Below are positions 41,497 to 53,473 of a stretch of DNA of 64,000 bases, in pieces. Origin of the DNA: Samsoniella hepiali (lineage: Eukaryota; Ascomycota; Sordariomycetes; Hypocreales; Cordycipitaceae); the NCBI GenBank assembly GCA_001455915.2, contig LNDK02000051.1, positions 2,693,000 to 2,756,999 of the forward strand, given 5' to 3'. The notes under the pieces were generated by a model, which was not told where the DNA came from, ran no database searches, and worked only from the letters and a program-made list of their open reading frames with translations. Within the stretch, counting starts at the first letter, position 1. Each line of letters starts with the position of its first letter. A program made the translations under genes and the position numbers.

Positions 41497-44400
41497 TTAT
41501 TGAGCTCCGGCGCTCTTGTTGTGCTTCTTTTCGGCAATGGCCTCGTCGCCGCTGCCTGCAGAGCTCTGGCTGTTGGAGCGGAAGTAGTGGCCAAAAATTC
41601 GCTCCTCAAGATCGCCCTTTCGGTCGTTTGTGTGCTTGCGCGCCTGGCGGCGGAAGTATACACGCTTAGCCCACTTCCAGGCCTCGATGCCGAGGAAGAA
41701 GAGGATGGCCTCGATGAAGACTACGCCCCACTCCCAGGAGATGGGGGCGTGCTTGAAGACGACGGTGTTGATGACGGGAATGTAGATGATGGGAAACATG
41801 GTGATGAAGCCGGCAATGATGGACCAGAAGAGGAACTTGTTGCGCCAAACGTCGATGATCCACTGGGTGAAGTAACGCTTGCTCTTGGGCTGCATGCGGA
41901 AGAAGCTGCGGCGCAGGTTGACCATCTCCCAGGCGAGGAAGAGCGCGAACCAAGTCAGGCAAGCAAAGGTGGTGGCACGAGCGCGGAAGACGACTTTGCA
42001 GCTGTCGTGGTAGGTGTTGTTGCAATCGTCGCCCAGGTCCGCGGCGCCGCGGCCGAAGCCATAGAGGACGACGATGAAGGAGCAGATGCAGAGTGCAGCC
42101 ATCCAGACACCATAGACAACCATATCGATGAGCAACTCAGGGGTAAAAACACCCTGCTTGAGGTTCTGAGGAGGACGTTGCATGATGTCGGGGGCAGCAA
42201 TCTCAAAGCCGAGACCCATGTCAGGCATACCAGACGTGATCATGATGATCCAGAGAATCTGGACGGGGGCAAGAGGGAATATGGAGATGCCACGAGAGTC
42301 TTTAAAGGCTAGACCAATGAGAAGAGTGCAGGCTTGAGCAATGTTCTCGGCCAAGACGTGAAGAATGAACTTTTGGATGTTGTCAAACATGCGGCGACCC
42401 TCCTCGACGGCGTTGAGAATAGAGGCAAAGTTGTCGTCGGTAAGGACGATATCAGACGCTTCCTTTGCGACGTCAGAGCCGGCTTGACCCATAGCGATAC
42501 CGACATCAGCACGCTTGAGAGAAGGCGAGTCGTTGACACCATCACCAGTCATGGCAACAAAGGCCTTGCGACGATGGAGGGCTTCAATCATGCGAACCTT
42601 GGTCTGCGGGGCGCAGCGAGCAACAACAAGAGGCAAGATGGGGAGGTTGTCAATTTCCTGATCAGTTAGTTTGTCAAAGTCGGACGCGGCCATGACCATG
42701 GTGCGGGCCACGTCAGCAGCGACTTCAGCCATGCGCGAAGGCAGGATGCCGACCTCGAGAGCAATGGCACGCGCAGTCTCGGGGTGGTCACCGGTAAGCA
42801 TGTGGACGCTGATGCCAGCCTCGTGGCACATGCGGACAGACGGCCTAGACTCGGGACGAGGCGGATCATAGAGACCAATGAGGCCGCGGAAGACAAGGTC
42901 CTGCTCAAAGTCGCCACGCTCGAGCTCGGCCTCGTTTTGCTTTACATGTGGGATATCAGTTCGGCTAGCGAGAGCCAGAACACGGAGACCGAGGCGAGCG
43001 AGGGCTTCCATGTTGCGGAGCGTGTCTTCTTTGACCTCGTCGGTAAGTTCCTTGACCTCATCGCCGTCGACGTACTGCGCGCAAGACGTGAGGACACGCT
43101 CGACAGCACCCTTGGTGAAGAGGTGCTGCTTGCCAGAGGGCTTGTGCTCCATAATGACGGACATTTTCTTGACATCAGAATCAAAGGGGAATTCAGCGAC
43201 CTCGGACCACTCGGCACCATTGCCATGGGAGAGGCGGAGACGGTTCCAGTTGAAGCGCGAGGCAAATACTTGGATGGCAATTTCGGTAGGATCACCACGG
43301 ACCTGCCACTCGCCGTCGACCTGCTGGACGGCGGCAAGGTTGGCAAGGGAGGCAACATTCAGGTATTCACGGAGACTATTGTCCTTTGTGGGTAGCTCAG
43401 CAGTATCAACAGAGTCACCTTCAGAGTTGTCGGCGCCAAACTTAATGTCCTTGGGCTGTTCTGGCTTCAGACCAACGGTGCCGGCCGTGGGGTTGAAGGG
43501 CTCGCTGGTGGTGCCGACCGAGAGGGTGCCTCGGCCGGGAATCCAGGCCTTCTTGACAATCATGTTACCCTGTGTGAGGGTTCCAGTCTTGTCCGAACAT
43601 ATATCTGGGGGCAAGTTAAGCCGTTGTTCTTGGATGCGGGGGGTATGATACGCTTACTAGAAACCGCGCCCAGGGCCTCGAGGGACTTGAGGTTGCGGAC
43701 AATGACGTTGCGCTGGACCATGCGCTTGGTGCCAGCGGCCATGGTGATTGTGAGAACGACGATGAGCGAGGCCGGGATCATGGACAGGCCCGTGGCGACC
43801 GCGTAGATGATGACCTCCTGGCTGTTGCTGAAGTGGTTGGCGGCGAGGACGACGATGGCGCAGACGATGGCGGTGCCGAGCAGCAAGAGGGCGAGCTTGG
43901 AGAGCTTGCGCTGGAGGGGCGTGCCGACGTTGACGCCGAGGAAGCGGCCGACGGCGTCGGAAAAGGTCAGGCCCCAGGCCTCGAGCCAGCGGTGGACGCT
44001 GGCCGAGCCGTCGTCGCGCCGCTTCTTGGGCTCGCGGCGGCGCGAGCTCCGGCCGCGGAGCGCGACGGCGATCTGGCCAATCTCGGTGAACATGCCGGTG
44101 GCGAAGACGACGCCGACGGCGCGGCCCTTTGTGACGGTCGAGGACGAGTAGGCGACGTTGAGCCGGTCGCCGGGGCCCGTGGCGGCCGCAAACGTGGCGG
44201 CCGCCGCCTTGCGCACGGGCAGCGACTCGCCCGTCAGCAGCGCCTCGTTGGTCTCAAAGTTGACGGCCTCGACGAGCCGGACGTCGGCGGGGATCGTGTC
44301 GCCCGTCTTGAGCTCGACGACGTCGCCGGGCACAATCTCGGCCGTCACGACGGTCTGGTTGCTGCCGGACCGGATCGCCTGCGCCGTCGGCGAGCTGAGC

Positions 44401-45160
44401 GAGCGCAGCGAGTCCATCGTCTTGGCCGCCTTGAACTCCTGCAGGAAGCCGACGACAATGTTGAGGACAATGACGGCAGTAATGACGCCGCCTTCGATCC
44501 AGGACTTGATGGCGAACGACGCCACCATGGCGAGGATGAGGACCTGGAGTCGCGGTTAGCCGTGGTTCCGTGTTTCGACACTTTGTCTTTATTCAGGCAT
44601 CATTTTTTGCATCTTTTCAATATTTCCCATCATCGGATCGAGACCATGAAGGGCCGTCTGCTTCGATCCCTGATCGATGCCCAACTGCATGCAGTCGTTG
44701 AGTTTGCTAGATGCAGGGGCATTGTCGTGAACCGCAGCAGCGACGGAACCCACAGTTGGGGGCTCCGCCTTGGGCATGGCGACATGACATGGCATCAGGC
44801 CATCCCAGCCAGGAAGGAAAAATGAGAGAAAGATGGAAATGACCAAGATGCCTGATGTTTCTCAATTGCAGGCACGCCGAATATAAAACTTACCAGAGTC
44901 AGTGCGTTGGCGATTTGTCCGATGAAAATCTTGAACGGCTGCACGCCTTGCTGCTCGCCAAACTCGTTGCGGCCATAGACGTCCAGGCGGTTCTTGGCCT
45001 CCTCGGGTGTCAGACCAACTTCATGGTCGACCTGGAGCTCTCTCTCCACATCCGCGTGGCTCAGGGCATGCGCGGGCGCGGACATGGGCTTGTTGGCCTG
45101 CCCAGAGACATGCGCCTGCAGACGCTCCTGTTGATCATCCTGCTGCTTTCCTTGACCCAT
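41497..45160 (-). CDS. ENA1: ENA-type Na+/K+-exporting P-type ATPase (type IID)
   Basis: Spliced model: complement of 44894-45160, 43658-44543 and 41497-43604, 1086 residues. The length fits fungal ENA pumps (~1090). Intron 1 is long (350 nt) and joins ANALTL to VLILAMVASFA. Intron 2 (53 nt) splits the Asn codon in AVSNICSDKTGT. P-type motifs: TGES (LLTGESLPVRK), the phosphorylation site SDKTGTLTQG (Asp about 389), KGAVERVL nucleotide-binding loop, MTGDGVNDSPSLKRADVGIAMG hinge, and about ten membrane spans. The type IID character shows in the N-terminal LTPEEAKNRLDVYGRNEFG and the C-terminal ISWEWGVVFIEAILFFLGIEAWKWAKR. It exports Na+ and/or K+ at the plasma membrane, giving salt and alkaline-pH tolerance. 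A loop with a basic stretch (RGRSSRRREPKKRRDD) lies before membrane span 3. Confidence 0.95.
44544..44893 (-). other. Unusually long intron 1 of the ENA gene (350 nt)
   Basis: GTAAGT donor and a CTCCAG acceptor. Most introns in this window are 45-90 nt. It contains an 85-codon in-frame-free open frame (44589-44846, minus) with no family features, which I treat as chance. Confidence 0.75.
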
Positions 45161-48100
45161 GGCCTAGGAATGAGCTGCGATAGCAGGGAAAATGGGGGTA
45201 CAAAATAGAAAAAGATTGGTTTGGTCGTGCCAGTAGAACTATTGGGTTTTTTTTTCTCCGAGTATTGTTGTTGTCGTAGGAACTGTGTAGTCCAGTCACT
45301 TGTAGATATCCGGAGCCTAACCAAATACGTTGTAAGTGATATGGCAGGGAATAAAACAAGAAGAGTGATTGAAGATGGGGAAAAGAGGAAAGAATCTGGA
45401 CAGAGAAGTGGGAGGGTGTTCAACTTAAGAAGTCTGCCACCGAGATAGAAGATGCCAAGAGGTGTGGTACCGACTCAATCTGTCGGCTCTAGTAAACTTA
45501 CTCCGTACGAGTGTGGGTATTTTTCTGGACCGCCTGGCTGGGCGAGAAAAAATAAGCTTGGTGTTGTGGCTTGGATCTAGCACCGCCGTCACACAGATCA
45601 AGCTAGTCCACGTTTATCGGACAGGGCAAGTCTTTTCTTCTGTTCCTCGTTACTTTGAAACAATATCAAAGACCGGGTGGCAAGAGGACAAACTTGTCTC
45701 TGGTCTCAATCTCAACTGGCCGCAACGCGTCATGAATTTATTTTCTGTTGCACGCTTCCAGACGGAGAAGCATGGAGCCCGTATGGGGATGCCGAGAGAA
45801 AGTAAAGGCTTGGCAGAGTCGCCCCAAAAGTATTATAAAGAGCCAAGACCGTGTGGCACAGTGTGCATGAATAGGTGTCTGCGTGTGCAAAGATGACTAT
45901 GCTCTTGTGCTTCTCTCATAATGGTAAAAAGAGAAGGCGATGGACCTGTCCATTTATCCTGGAAAAGAATTGGTTTGAACCCTCCAATGCCCCAATTTCG
46001 CTTCTTCTTTTTTTTATCCCTGGTGCCGGGCCGAAAGACGCCACCCAAACCGGCTGAAACGTGAAGGCTGCAGGACGGACAGCCTCTCGGGCTTGCTCTC
46101 AAGACAACTTGCAACTACATTTGGCAAAATGTATACAAGACGGATGCGGCATGCAATGCTGTCACGCGCATCTGTTGCAGGAGGACAGAATGTCTCACTT
46201 ATACTGACCCTGTCCGATCTGATGGTGTGTGGTGAGACGCCTCTGAGTTAACGACAACCTTGTAATCGTCGCGCCGATAATCACGGGCGTGGTCTAATTG
46301 GCGATTTTTCTTTGTTTTTCTTTGGAATTATTAGGTAGATTCATCCTTCAGATACCGAATACTTCCGATATCTATTCTTCTGCTCTATAGCCACCATATA
46401 AGCTTACCTCCTTTACCTATCTGAAACCCGACCATGGCACTTTAAACGTCATAGATAAGGTCAGTTGGCCAACATTCACGGAATACACCCCATACTTTTG
46501 CCAGCCTTTATAATTAGTGGGCTCTGTACGGAGTACCTGCTCGCCACTGGCGTGTGCATGTTTGTTAAGCCTGGGTCTTTCTCGTAAGGCTATGTCGCAG
46601 GGCTGCTAGCAACTCGAAAGCGGATTCAGGAACATGAGGGACCCCGAGCGTGGGGAGGATCACACGGCCAGCAGAGAGAACCAAAAGCAACTCTTGGTAC
46701 TGTCCAGCATTTTACAATAGTTTAGCCCTAATGACGGCATTTTCCCGACACCTCGGCCGTTGACAAATCATTGGCTTCTCGCACTGTGAAGAGCAAGGTT
46801 GTGCCTACGAGCCTGAAAACCGCCCCTGCCGCCCATGCCGCCATCTTCTTGGCTCTTCCCCGCTTCTGCCCCAGCGGCGGTCTTGGCCTTTTTCTGGTTC
46901 TTGTCGGAACGAGAGCGCGCTCGCTGATCGCGGTCCTGAAGAAAAGAAAAGGGCCATCAGTTCTGCCGAAACGAGGCAGGTCGGTAGGCTTGCAGCAGGA
47001 ATTGGGGTAACACGACAGGACAGCCCAAAATGCCAAGCGTTTTGGAGCCTCTTTTCCTGCAAGATTCCATTGTTCAGCATCGGGCGACGATGAGGATTCA
47101 CTAGACAGACTGCGGTCGCAGTCCGCGCCACACACACGGCCGCTAACGTCCGCCACCCCTTGGCCGCCACGGAGGGTGCCAAAATCCGGGTTACACGTCG
47201 TGGGCCGTTGGTTGGTAATCCGGGCCTGTAGCGAACATTCCTTGGGTGTGGTTTTTTTTTTTCCCTTGATGGGCGGGCGGACGGGCGGGCTATTGGAGGG
47301 GCAGCACAACAGCGCAGGCAACCACTACCAACTCCTGTAGCAACAGCTGTCTGGGCACTCTCACACAAACTCTCACCTGCATCCTTCTCCTCCAACACTC
47401 GATGCCTCCACGATGCGCTCCGTGTACCAGTACGCGACATCCTAGACGCGGCCTAAAAATATGAAAATTCATCTTACCGGCACGTTCCTTACAGCGTTGG
47501 CGGGACCCGTGAGGAAGGTCTCCATGCTGACTCACAGGCACGTTCCTCAACAAGGCGGAGACGGGCCGGAGAGGGTGTCAATAATGAGCTGGTACATAAA
47601 ATGGGCTGGTACATGACTTACAGGCCAGTACAGACAATAAATATGAGCCAGCACATATTTATTGGACAAGCGAGAACATGATGGACCTGCACATTGGATG
47701 GGCTGGTACATTGAATGCGACATGACCTTGCCGCTGACTTGGAGGTCCTTTGGGCACCCTGCGATACTCAGTTACCTTGGGTAGCCGCCTGCCTGCTGGG
47801 TAGTTGCTACGGCCGAGTCGCATCAAGAAAAGCTTGCTTCATGACTCCATACTCACTGCGATTGCCTACGCGCGATTCTACAATGCCGAATCTCAGGATG
47901 GGACGATGGCAACCGCCGGAAACGAAACCGGCCTTCCCCATGGTAAAGGCGGTGGGCACCCGATAGAAGATCCGATGTCGGGTGCGTCAGCTACCTGCCC
48001 TTTAGCGTGCATTGGGTGCGCTTGACCACCCACTACCCCTCATTGAGCTACCTGTAATCTGTACCTACGAGGGCTGTACTGAGGTGGGGTAGGGGAATTG

Positions 48101-48223
48101 AGTCACTCTACTGGAAAGAAAGTAAGAAAAATTTAAAGCTCTCACCTTTCCCTTTCAACTCTTCCGACTGCCAATTCTCCTGCTGCCACTGAATCTCTAC
48201 GCTTCGAATCCACGCCGTACAAG
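45161..48223. other. Gene-poor region upstream of ENA and ARG1
   Basis: 3.1 kb between divergent genes. 45161-45900 is probably ENA promoter/5'UTR. 46260-46560 is AT-rich. 46730-47440 has minus-strand open frames with Pro/Arg/Lys-rich composition but no motif. 47586-47717 holds imperfect repeats. The last ~150 bp before ARG1 is likely promoter. Two TACTCCGTA/TACGGAGTA nonamers occur (45499 and 46527). No gene supported. Confidence 0.5.
47586..47717. repeat. Degenerate ~18-22-bp tandem repeat
   Basis: About seven imperfect units built on a GGCTGGTACAT core followed by an AT-rich spacer (for example GAGCTGGTACATAAAATG, GGCTGGTACATGACTTAC, GAGCCAGCACATATTTATTG, GGACCTGCACATTGGATG). It looks like an old minisatellite, 0.5 kb upstream of ARG1. 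Confidence 0.6.
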
Positions 48224-50460
48224 ATGTCTGACGACAAACGAGTCTGCCTGTAAGAGATGCAATGTTTGATTTCGTGGTGCAATTGAGCTGACCTGACCTG
48301 CTCCAGTGCCTACTCTGGAGGTGCGTGTTACCCTCGCTGACCTCCTCCACCCACCTCTCCGCTCCGACCTCTGCTCTCCGACGTCGAATCTTTTGACGAA
48401 TTCTAATACAGCACAGGCCTAGACACATCCGTCATACTCCGGTATCTTATTAATGAGGTCGGTTTGTTCGAGCCTTGTTATTGTCTTCTTCAACTCTCTT
48501 TCATATGGCTGTTTTTTCCTCTCTCCTTCATCACCCTATACCTCACCATTCTCTCCATCATCACAACTCGGCCAAAGCGATGAAGCCAGACCAAGGACAC
48601 AGAAAACTTTGGAAAATCATGTCGCTAATGTATTCTGTTTATAGGGCTACACCGTGGTTGCTTATCTCGGCAATGTCGGCCAGGACGAGGACTGGGACGC
48701 CGTCGAGAAGAAGGCTCTGGCTCTCGGTGCCGAGCGCATGGTGATCGATGACCTTCAGAAGGAGTTCCTTGAGGAACTTGTTTTCCGTGGCATCCAATGC
48801 AATGCCATTTACGAGGACCAATACCTTCTCGGAACCAGTCTTGCCCGCCCAGTATTGGCTCGCGCCCTCGTCCGCACCGCCCAGAAGTACAACTGCAAGA
48901 TTCTCAGCCACGGATGCACTGGCAAGGGAGTGAGTCCAATCTTACCTCCAAATCATTATTGAACCTCTACTGACTTCTAGTAGAATGAGTATGTTGCAAA
49001 AACCACGGCCCCAGGTAGATGGCTACCCCATTTATATATTTGGTCCCCTTGATGGTATGGCTATACTAGGCCAGGGGGCAGAGCTGCTGGTCGGGAGCAC
49101 TACTGGCAAAGGCAGGGCAAGATGACCTTCCGGGATCAGCTTCACTCCCGTCTCTGAAGGCTTCTCCGGGACCCACACGGCGCCCGAAAGCTTCTCAACA
49201 CCATCAAGTGGCCAAAATACACAAATGGGATGACCATTTATTTACTCAAGGTCAAACATCACAATTGTTACGGAAGCTAACATTCATCAAGCCAGGTTAG
49301 GTTCGAATTAGCTTGGCGAGCACTCGACCCCACTGTGTCGATCATCGCCCCGTGGCGCATGCCCAAGTTCTTCAACCGCTTCCAGGGCCGACAAGACCTC
49401 CTGAAGTTTGCCGCCGAGAACAACATCCCGGTTTCGTCCTCGCCCAAGTCTCCCTGGAGTCTCGATGCCAACCTGGCGTAAGTAGTCTTTCAAACTAGAA
49501 AGGGAGTCCAAGTAAAACTAACAATATACAAGACATACCTCAGCCGAATCGGGCATCCTCGAAAAGCCCGAGGTGGTTGCGCCCAAGGACGTCTGGACCA
49601 AGTCTGTCGGTATGTAATATACTACACACTACACTGGCTCCGGTTCGTAGATTCCCGATCTAACTCTTGCGCTACCCAGATCCGCTCGATGCGCCCGATG
49701 TCCCGACCAAGTTCTCCGTCACCTTCAAGGCCGGCATCCCCGTCAAGCTTGATGTGGAAGGCGGTGAAACCTACACCAACTCAGTTGAGCTTTTCAAGAA
49801 GCTCAATGAGATTGCAGGCGCTAACGGCGTTGGCCGAGTGGATATCGTCGAATCTCGGTAAATTACCATCCCCGGCGCCATCATCAGCGCCTCCCCCCAA
49901 GACTCGATCTTGTACTTACAATATCACAAGCTTCATCGGATTGAAGAGCCGAGGCTGCTACGATGCCCCAGCCCATACGGTGCTACGTCTAGGTTAGCGA
50001 GAATGCTACCCCTCAATCGATGATGCTAACAACCCAAAGCCCATGTTGATCTCGAAGGCATGACTGTGGACTCCAAGGTCCGTGCAATTATGTCCTGGAT
50101 CGGAAACGAGTGGTCCCAGTGCCTCTACAATGGTATGTCTTGTTTGGATAATCTTGATGGTCCTGTCTAACAAATGTCTTAGGCATGTACTTCTCCCCCG
50201 AGCGTGAGCTCCTTGAGAACTCCATTATCTACAGCCAGAAGCATGTGAATGGCACAGTCAATATGATGGTATACAAGGGAGCGGCCCATGTCCTTTCCCG
50301 CTCTGCGCCGGACAGCAACCTGTACAGTGAGGAACAGGCTAGTATGGATACCCTCGAGGGATTTAGCCCAGAGGATACCAGTGGCTTCATTGCCATCCAG
50401 GCGATTCGCCTGGAGAAGTATGGCGCGGCCAAGATTCAACATGGCGAACCCCTGGTTTAG
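48224..50460 (+). CDS. ARG1: Argininosuccinate synthase
   Basis: Eleven-exon model: 48224-48249, 48307-48320, 48417-48457, 48645-48929, 48984-48988, 49292-49477, 49533-49609, 49680-49857, 49931-49992, 50040-50132, 50183-50460. The sum is 1245 nt, 414 residues, the normal length. All junctions keep the frame and all have GT-AG ends. Exons 1-3 rebuild VCLAYSGGLDTSVIL, the ATP-pyrophosphatase P-loop. Other marks: YLLGTSLARPVLAR, SHGCTGKGNDQVRFEL (citrulline/aspartate-binding), IIAPWR, the RVDIVESRFIGLKSRGCYDAP block and YFSPERELLENSI. It condenses citrulline and aspartate with ATP to make argininosuccinate in arginine synthesis, in the cytosol. Oddities: exon 2 is 14 nt, exon 5 only 5 nt and intron 5 is 303 nt. 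The number of introns (ten) is high for a housekeeping gene, and it sits between two gene-poor stretches. Confidence 0.95.
48984..48988 (+). other. ARG1: 5-nt micro-exon of ARG1 (AATGA)
   Basis: It lies between an intron ending TTCTAGTAG (48930-48983) and an intron starting GTATGT (48989-49291). Its five bases supply the Asn codon and two bases of the Asp codon in GKGNDQ. Those residues are invariant in the family and contact citrulline, so skipping it would both delete them and shift the frame. Confidence 0.8.
48989..49291 (+). other. ARG1: 303-nt intron 5 of ARG1, introner-like candidate
   Basis: GTATGT donor, a GCTAAC branch site 12 nt before the AG, and an acceptor ATCAAG. It splits a codon (GA / C). 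It is far longer than the other introns of the gene, which are 48-187 nt. No open frame of interest inside. Confidence 0.75.
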
Positions 50461-51258
50461 GGCGCATAGAGGAGCCGCTGCCCTGGCCCTCTCTACTCGA
50501 TGAACGGCGGGGACGTTTAAAGCGGTGCAACGAGGAGTGCTATGACTTAGGTGCAAAGGTACAGTCAGAAATTATATAGCGGGAACTCCAAATTGGTATA
50601 AGCAGCAGCAGCCATAAATTACTGAATACATGCGCGTACGCTCTCGCTACATCGTAGTCAGGGAATCATACTCCATGTGTAGGTAAGGATCCATCCACAT
50701 ATGTTGGTTGGGTGCGCTGAGGCTGACGGAACGGGGGGTGACGGCTGAGGGGTGGCGGACGTTGCTAGTGTGCCCCCAACATGAGAAAACGCCCCATTGT
50801 TATCAATCCTATCAACGCATTACATCATTTTACAGACTGGCATGTCAATCGCTACAGCGTCCCTTGCGTTCCGCATTGTGGTTGTGGTGCGTGCCTGGTC
50901 CGAAGAACTTTGGCAACAACCGCCACCCAGAGCCCACAACCCGCGGCGCAGCAAATCTTGTCCAGACCGAGCCGTCTCCAAGACAGCATTCATCCAGATT
51001 TTCTGTGTGTGCCCACGTGCACGTCAGCATTGCCCAGACTGGCAAGCCAAGGGCTTGGTATGGCCGCCTGATGGGTTGCCCAGGCGCTTCGACGCCCGCC
51101 CCAAGTTTACAGCGGCTCTGGCTCTCTTCTAGAATGCTTCCAATCTCAGGTATGCAGCGCTATAAAGAGCACTATGTAGGAAGCGCTAGCGAGATACCTA
51201 ACCTTAAACGTTCGGTGGTCTAGCGCGCTCTACAGTGGTCACTACAGGGCTCTCACTA

Positions 51259-51426
51259 GCTGGCTGGCGGGTTGATTTGCTGGCTGATTTGCTGGCTGAT
51301 CTGATCTGATCTGCTGGCTGAATTCTCTGGCTGGCTGATTTGCAGACTGACTTGGCCGACTAGCCGGTCGGCCAGCCGATTAGCCGGCTGGTTAGGTAGC
51401 TGCCTCCTGATTCCCCGGCTGGCTGC
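51259..51426. repeat. GCTGGCTGAT-type low-complexity repeat
   Basis: Irregular iterations of GCTGGCTGATTT, CTGATCTGAT and GCCGGCTGGTTA over about 170 bp, on the plus strand, in a gene-free stretch. Confidence 0.7.
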
Positions 51427-52573
51427 TTACCGTATATTAGATTGTACATCTCTTATGCAAATATGTATGTCCTCTTATCAAATATATCTGACTGGTAGGA
51501 AGAATACATGTCGCTAAAGGCGGGCTTTCTTTTCCTAAATTCATAATTGTAGATCCGTACATGGCGTGGCTTGCGGCTCGGTGTCGCACCACAGTCTGTT
51601 AGCCCAAAGCAGCCAACATGCTAGAGACATGCAGGTACGGCGCAAGAAACTGCTCGGCAGTCAAGGTGATGCATCTGATGACAACGCCCCAGCACCCTCA
51701 GAGCAGCCCGCAAGCTTTCAGCCAGGACGGCACGTGTAGCCACGCAAAGGGCTGAAAATAACCACTTGTTCTAGACCTGCATCTGATGCATCTGGCGCAA
51801 TACCATGAAGAGGAAAAATGATGCTCAATGAAGCCATGCGGCAGTTGAGCTTCAGGTGATGCAGCAGACTTATACAGGTACCTTGATGTGTTTCACGTCA
51901 AGCCTCCCGCTTTGTTCCTCGATTGCCCTAAATCGCGGATGGCGCCCATGCCGCAGCTAGCGCTCAAAATGGCGTACGAGAAGCTGGCTTGATGTATGCT
52001 GGGCCTTGGTCGTAGATTGCAACGCACTGAGACTCTACTTGCGTCGTCGGTTTATCACCCATAAAAGTGCGCAGTTGCAGTTTGGGATCGTCACTCCAGA
52101 TAAGAAGTTGTGCCGTGTTTCCTCCCTGCAGAGAGTAAAAGAAACCGTCGTGTCAAGAATGCTCCGCCTCACGAGACTCTAGACGAACTTGGGGCATACA
52201 CACAATGCATCCCAGTGCTTGTCTCGTCTTTTGGTGGTAATCACACTGTTTATAAGCCTAAGCCTTTATCCTCTAGTTTCTAGTTTTCATTTTCACCTCA
52301 TCGCCGATTGCAAATACTGCATTAGAGGCGCGCTTTCCTGCTCAGGCGCGGAACTGTCGTGACCACTGTAGCCTGTGACGCTGCCATGAATGGCAGAGTT
52401 TTTTTCCTAGTTGCCATCTTCAGGTTTTTAACCACGATGGGCTGCAGTGAAACAAAGTGCGCGATTCCTCACTCGCAGCGGGTAGAAGCATGTGTCGGAA
52501 AGTTTTACGAGCAAAGGCGGAAAGCCACATAGCCCGAACCCTCTAGGTGCTGGCGACGGCATCATTTTAGTGA

Positions 52574-52616
52574 GGGTTAGAGTTATTAAGGGTTACTTAG
52601 GGTTACTTAGGGTTAT
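52574..52616. repeat. Interstitial telomere-like repeat
   Basis: GGGTTA-containing units; the last two and a half are a clean 10-bp period GGGTTACTTA. TTAGGG is the usual fungal telomere unit, here spaced by TTAC, so this is a degenerate interstitial array and not a chromosome end. Confidence 0.6.
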
Positions 52617-53473
52617 GCCGTTTTTAATACTTACGTTGGCATGTGCGCTGGCTATTCTTTTCACTAAATCTCTTTGTCGTGCCTATTGTAGGCGATCCGC
52701 CAGCTTGTGTCTACATAGCACACAAGCATCTGATCTGTGAGGAGCGTCCTCACGCCTTCACCATGTATCATCCGGGACCAATATTCCAGTCATCACCATG
52801 GTGTGACCAACAAAACCTCGACAGCGCTGCCGTTCAGAAAAGAAATTTTACACATTTTAAGCGGATTCAAAGTTGAGCTTCGTCTGATACCGCAATAGTG
52901 TGGTTTGATGCCAAGACCCAACTGCACCTCCTCCCCGCCACGGTCGGCGTCGCCGTGTAGCTGACTTGCATGTTGTGCGCCGCCTTACTATGTCGCCACT
53001 ATTGCGTGAACAATATAGGCGCTACCATTGGCCGATCGAAAATCTCTCAGCCAAAAACGGAAAAGAGCGCGATGCTACCCTAGATACAGTGCCGGAACCG
53101 TGCGAATACAGTACGGGCGTCCCCGTCAAGAACACTTGAGCAGAGGCGTCGCAGAAATAAAAATCGAGGCAAAAAGTCAATGCAGTAGTAGCACACACAT
53201 TTTTGAGGGTCGCATAGGGGCATCACTGTGGCGAGGCTGATGTAGGTCTGCTGCGGAGACAGCAGCTGAATGAGATGGTGATGCGGCTCTGGGGCACTGT
53301 GTAAATTTTCTGCGCCTGCCCTGCAGCTTGACTCTCATCTGACGACCGTGATTCACCGCCAAGCGAGAGCTTCTTTTCACAGTGAAAGTTCTAACTGGTC
53401 GACTCATCTCACACGCTCCAAGCCGCCTCTTTTTTTTGTTAGACTGTAGCTCGTGGCTGTCAGCCCGCACACA

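Larger units (their letters stand above)
50461..53473. other. Gene-poor region downstream of ARG1
   Basis: 3 kb with no convincing gene. 51259-51426 is built from GCTGGCTGATTTG-like units. 51430-52560 is heterogeneous and partly AT-rich, with many decayed-looking frames. 52574-52616 has a telomere-like GGGTTACTTA repeat. 52620-53470 leads to the SET-domain gene and includes its promoter. Confidence 0.5.

Noticed and set aside
44589..44846. 85-codon frame in ENA intron 1
   Set aside because: No family features; flanking splice signals define an intron.
45462..45896. 144-codon plus-strand frame upstream of ENA
   Set aside because: No recognisable domain or codon bias; lies where ENA promoter/5'UTR is expected.
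46728..47440. 197- and 211-codon overlapping minus-strand frames
   Set aside because: Pro/Arg/Lys-rich composition without any motif, and the two frames compete for the same DNA.
52567..52580. TTTAGTGAGGGTTA, similar to a phage T3 promoter complement (vector contamination?)
   Set aside because: Too short, flanks do not look like vector, and it merges into the GGGTTA repeat.
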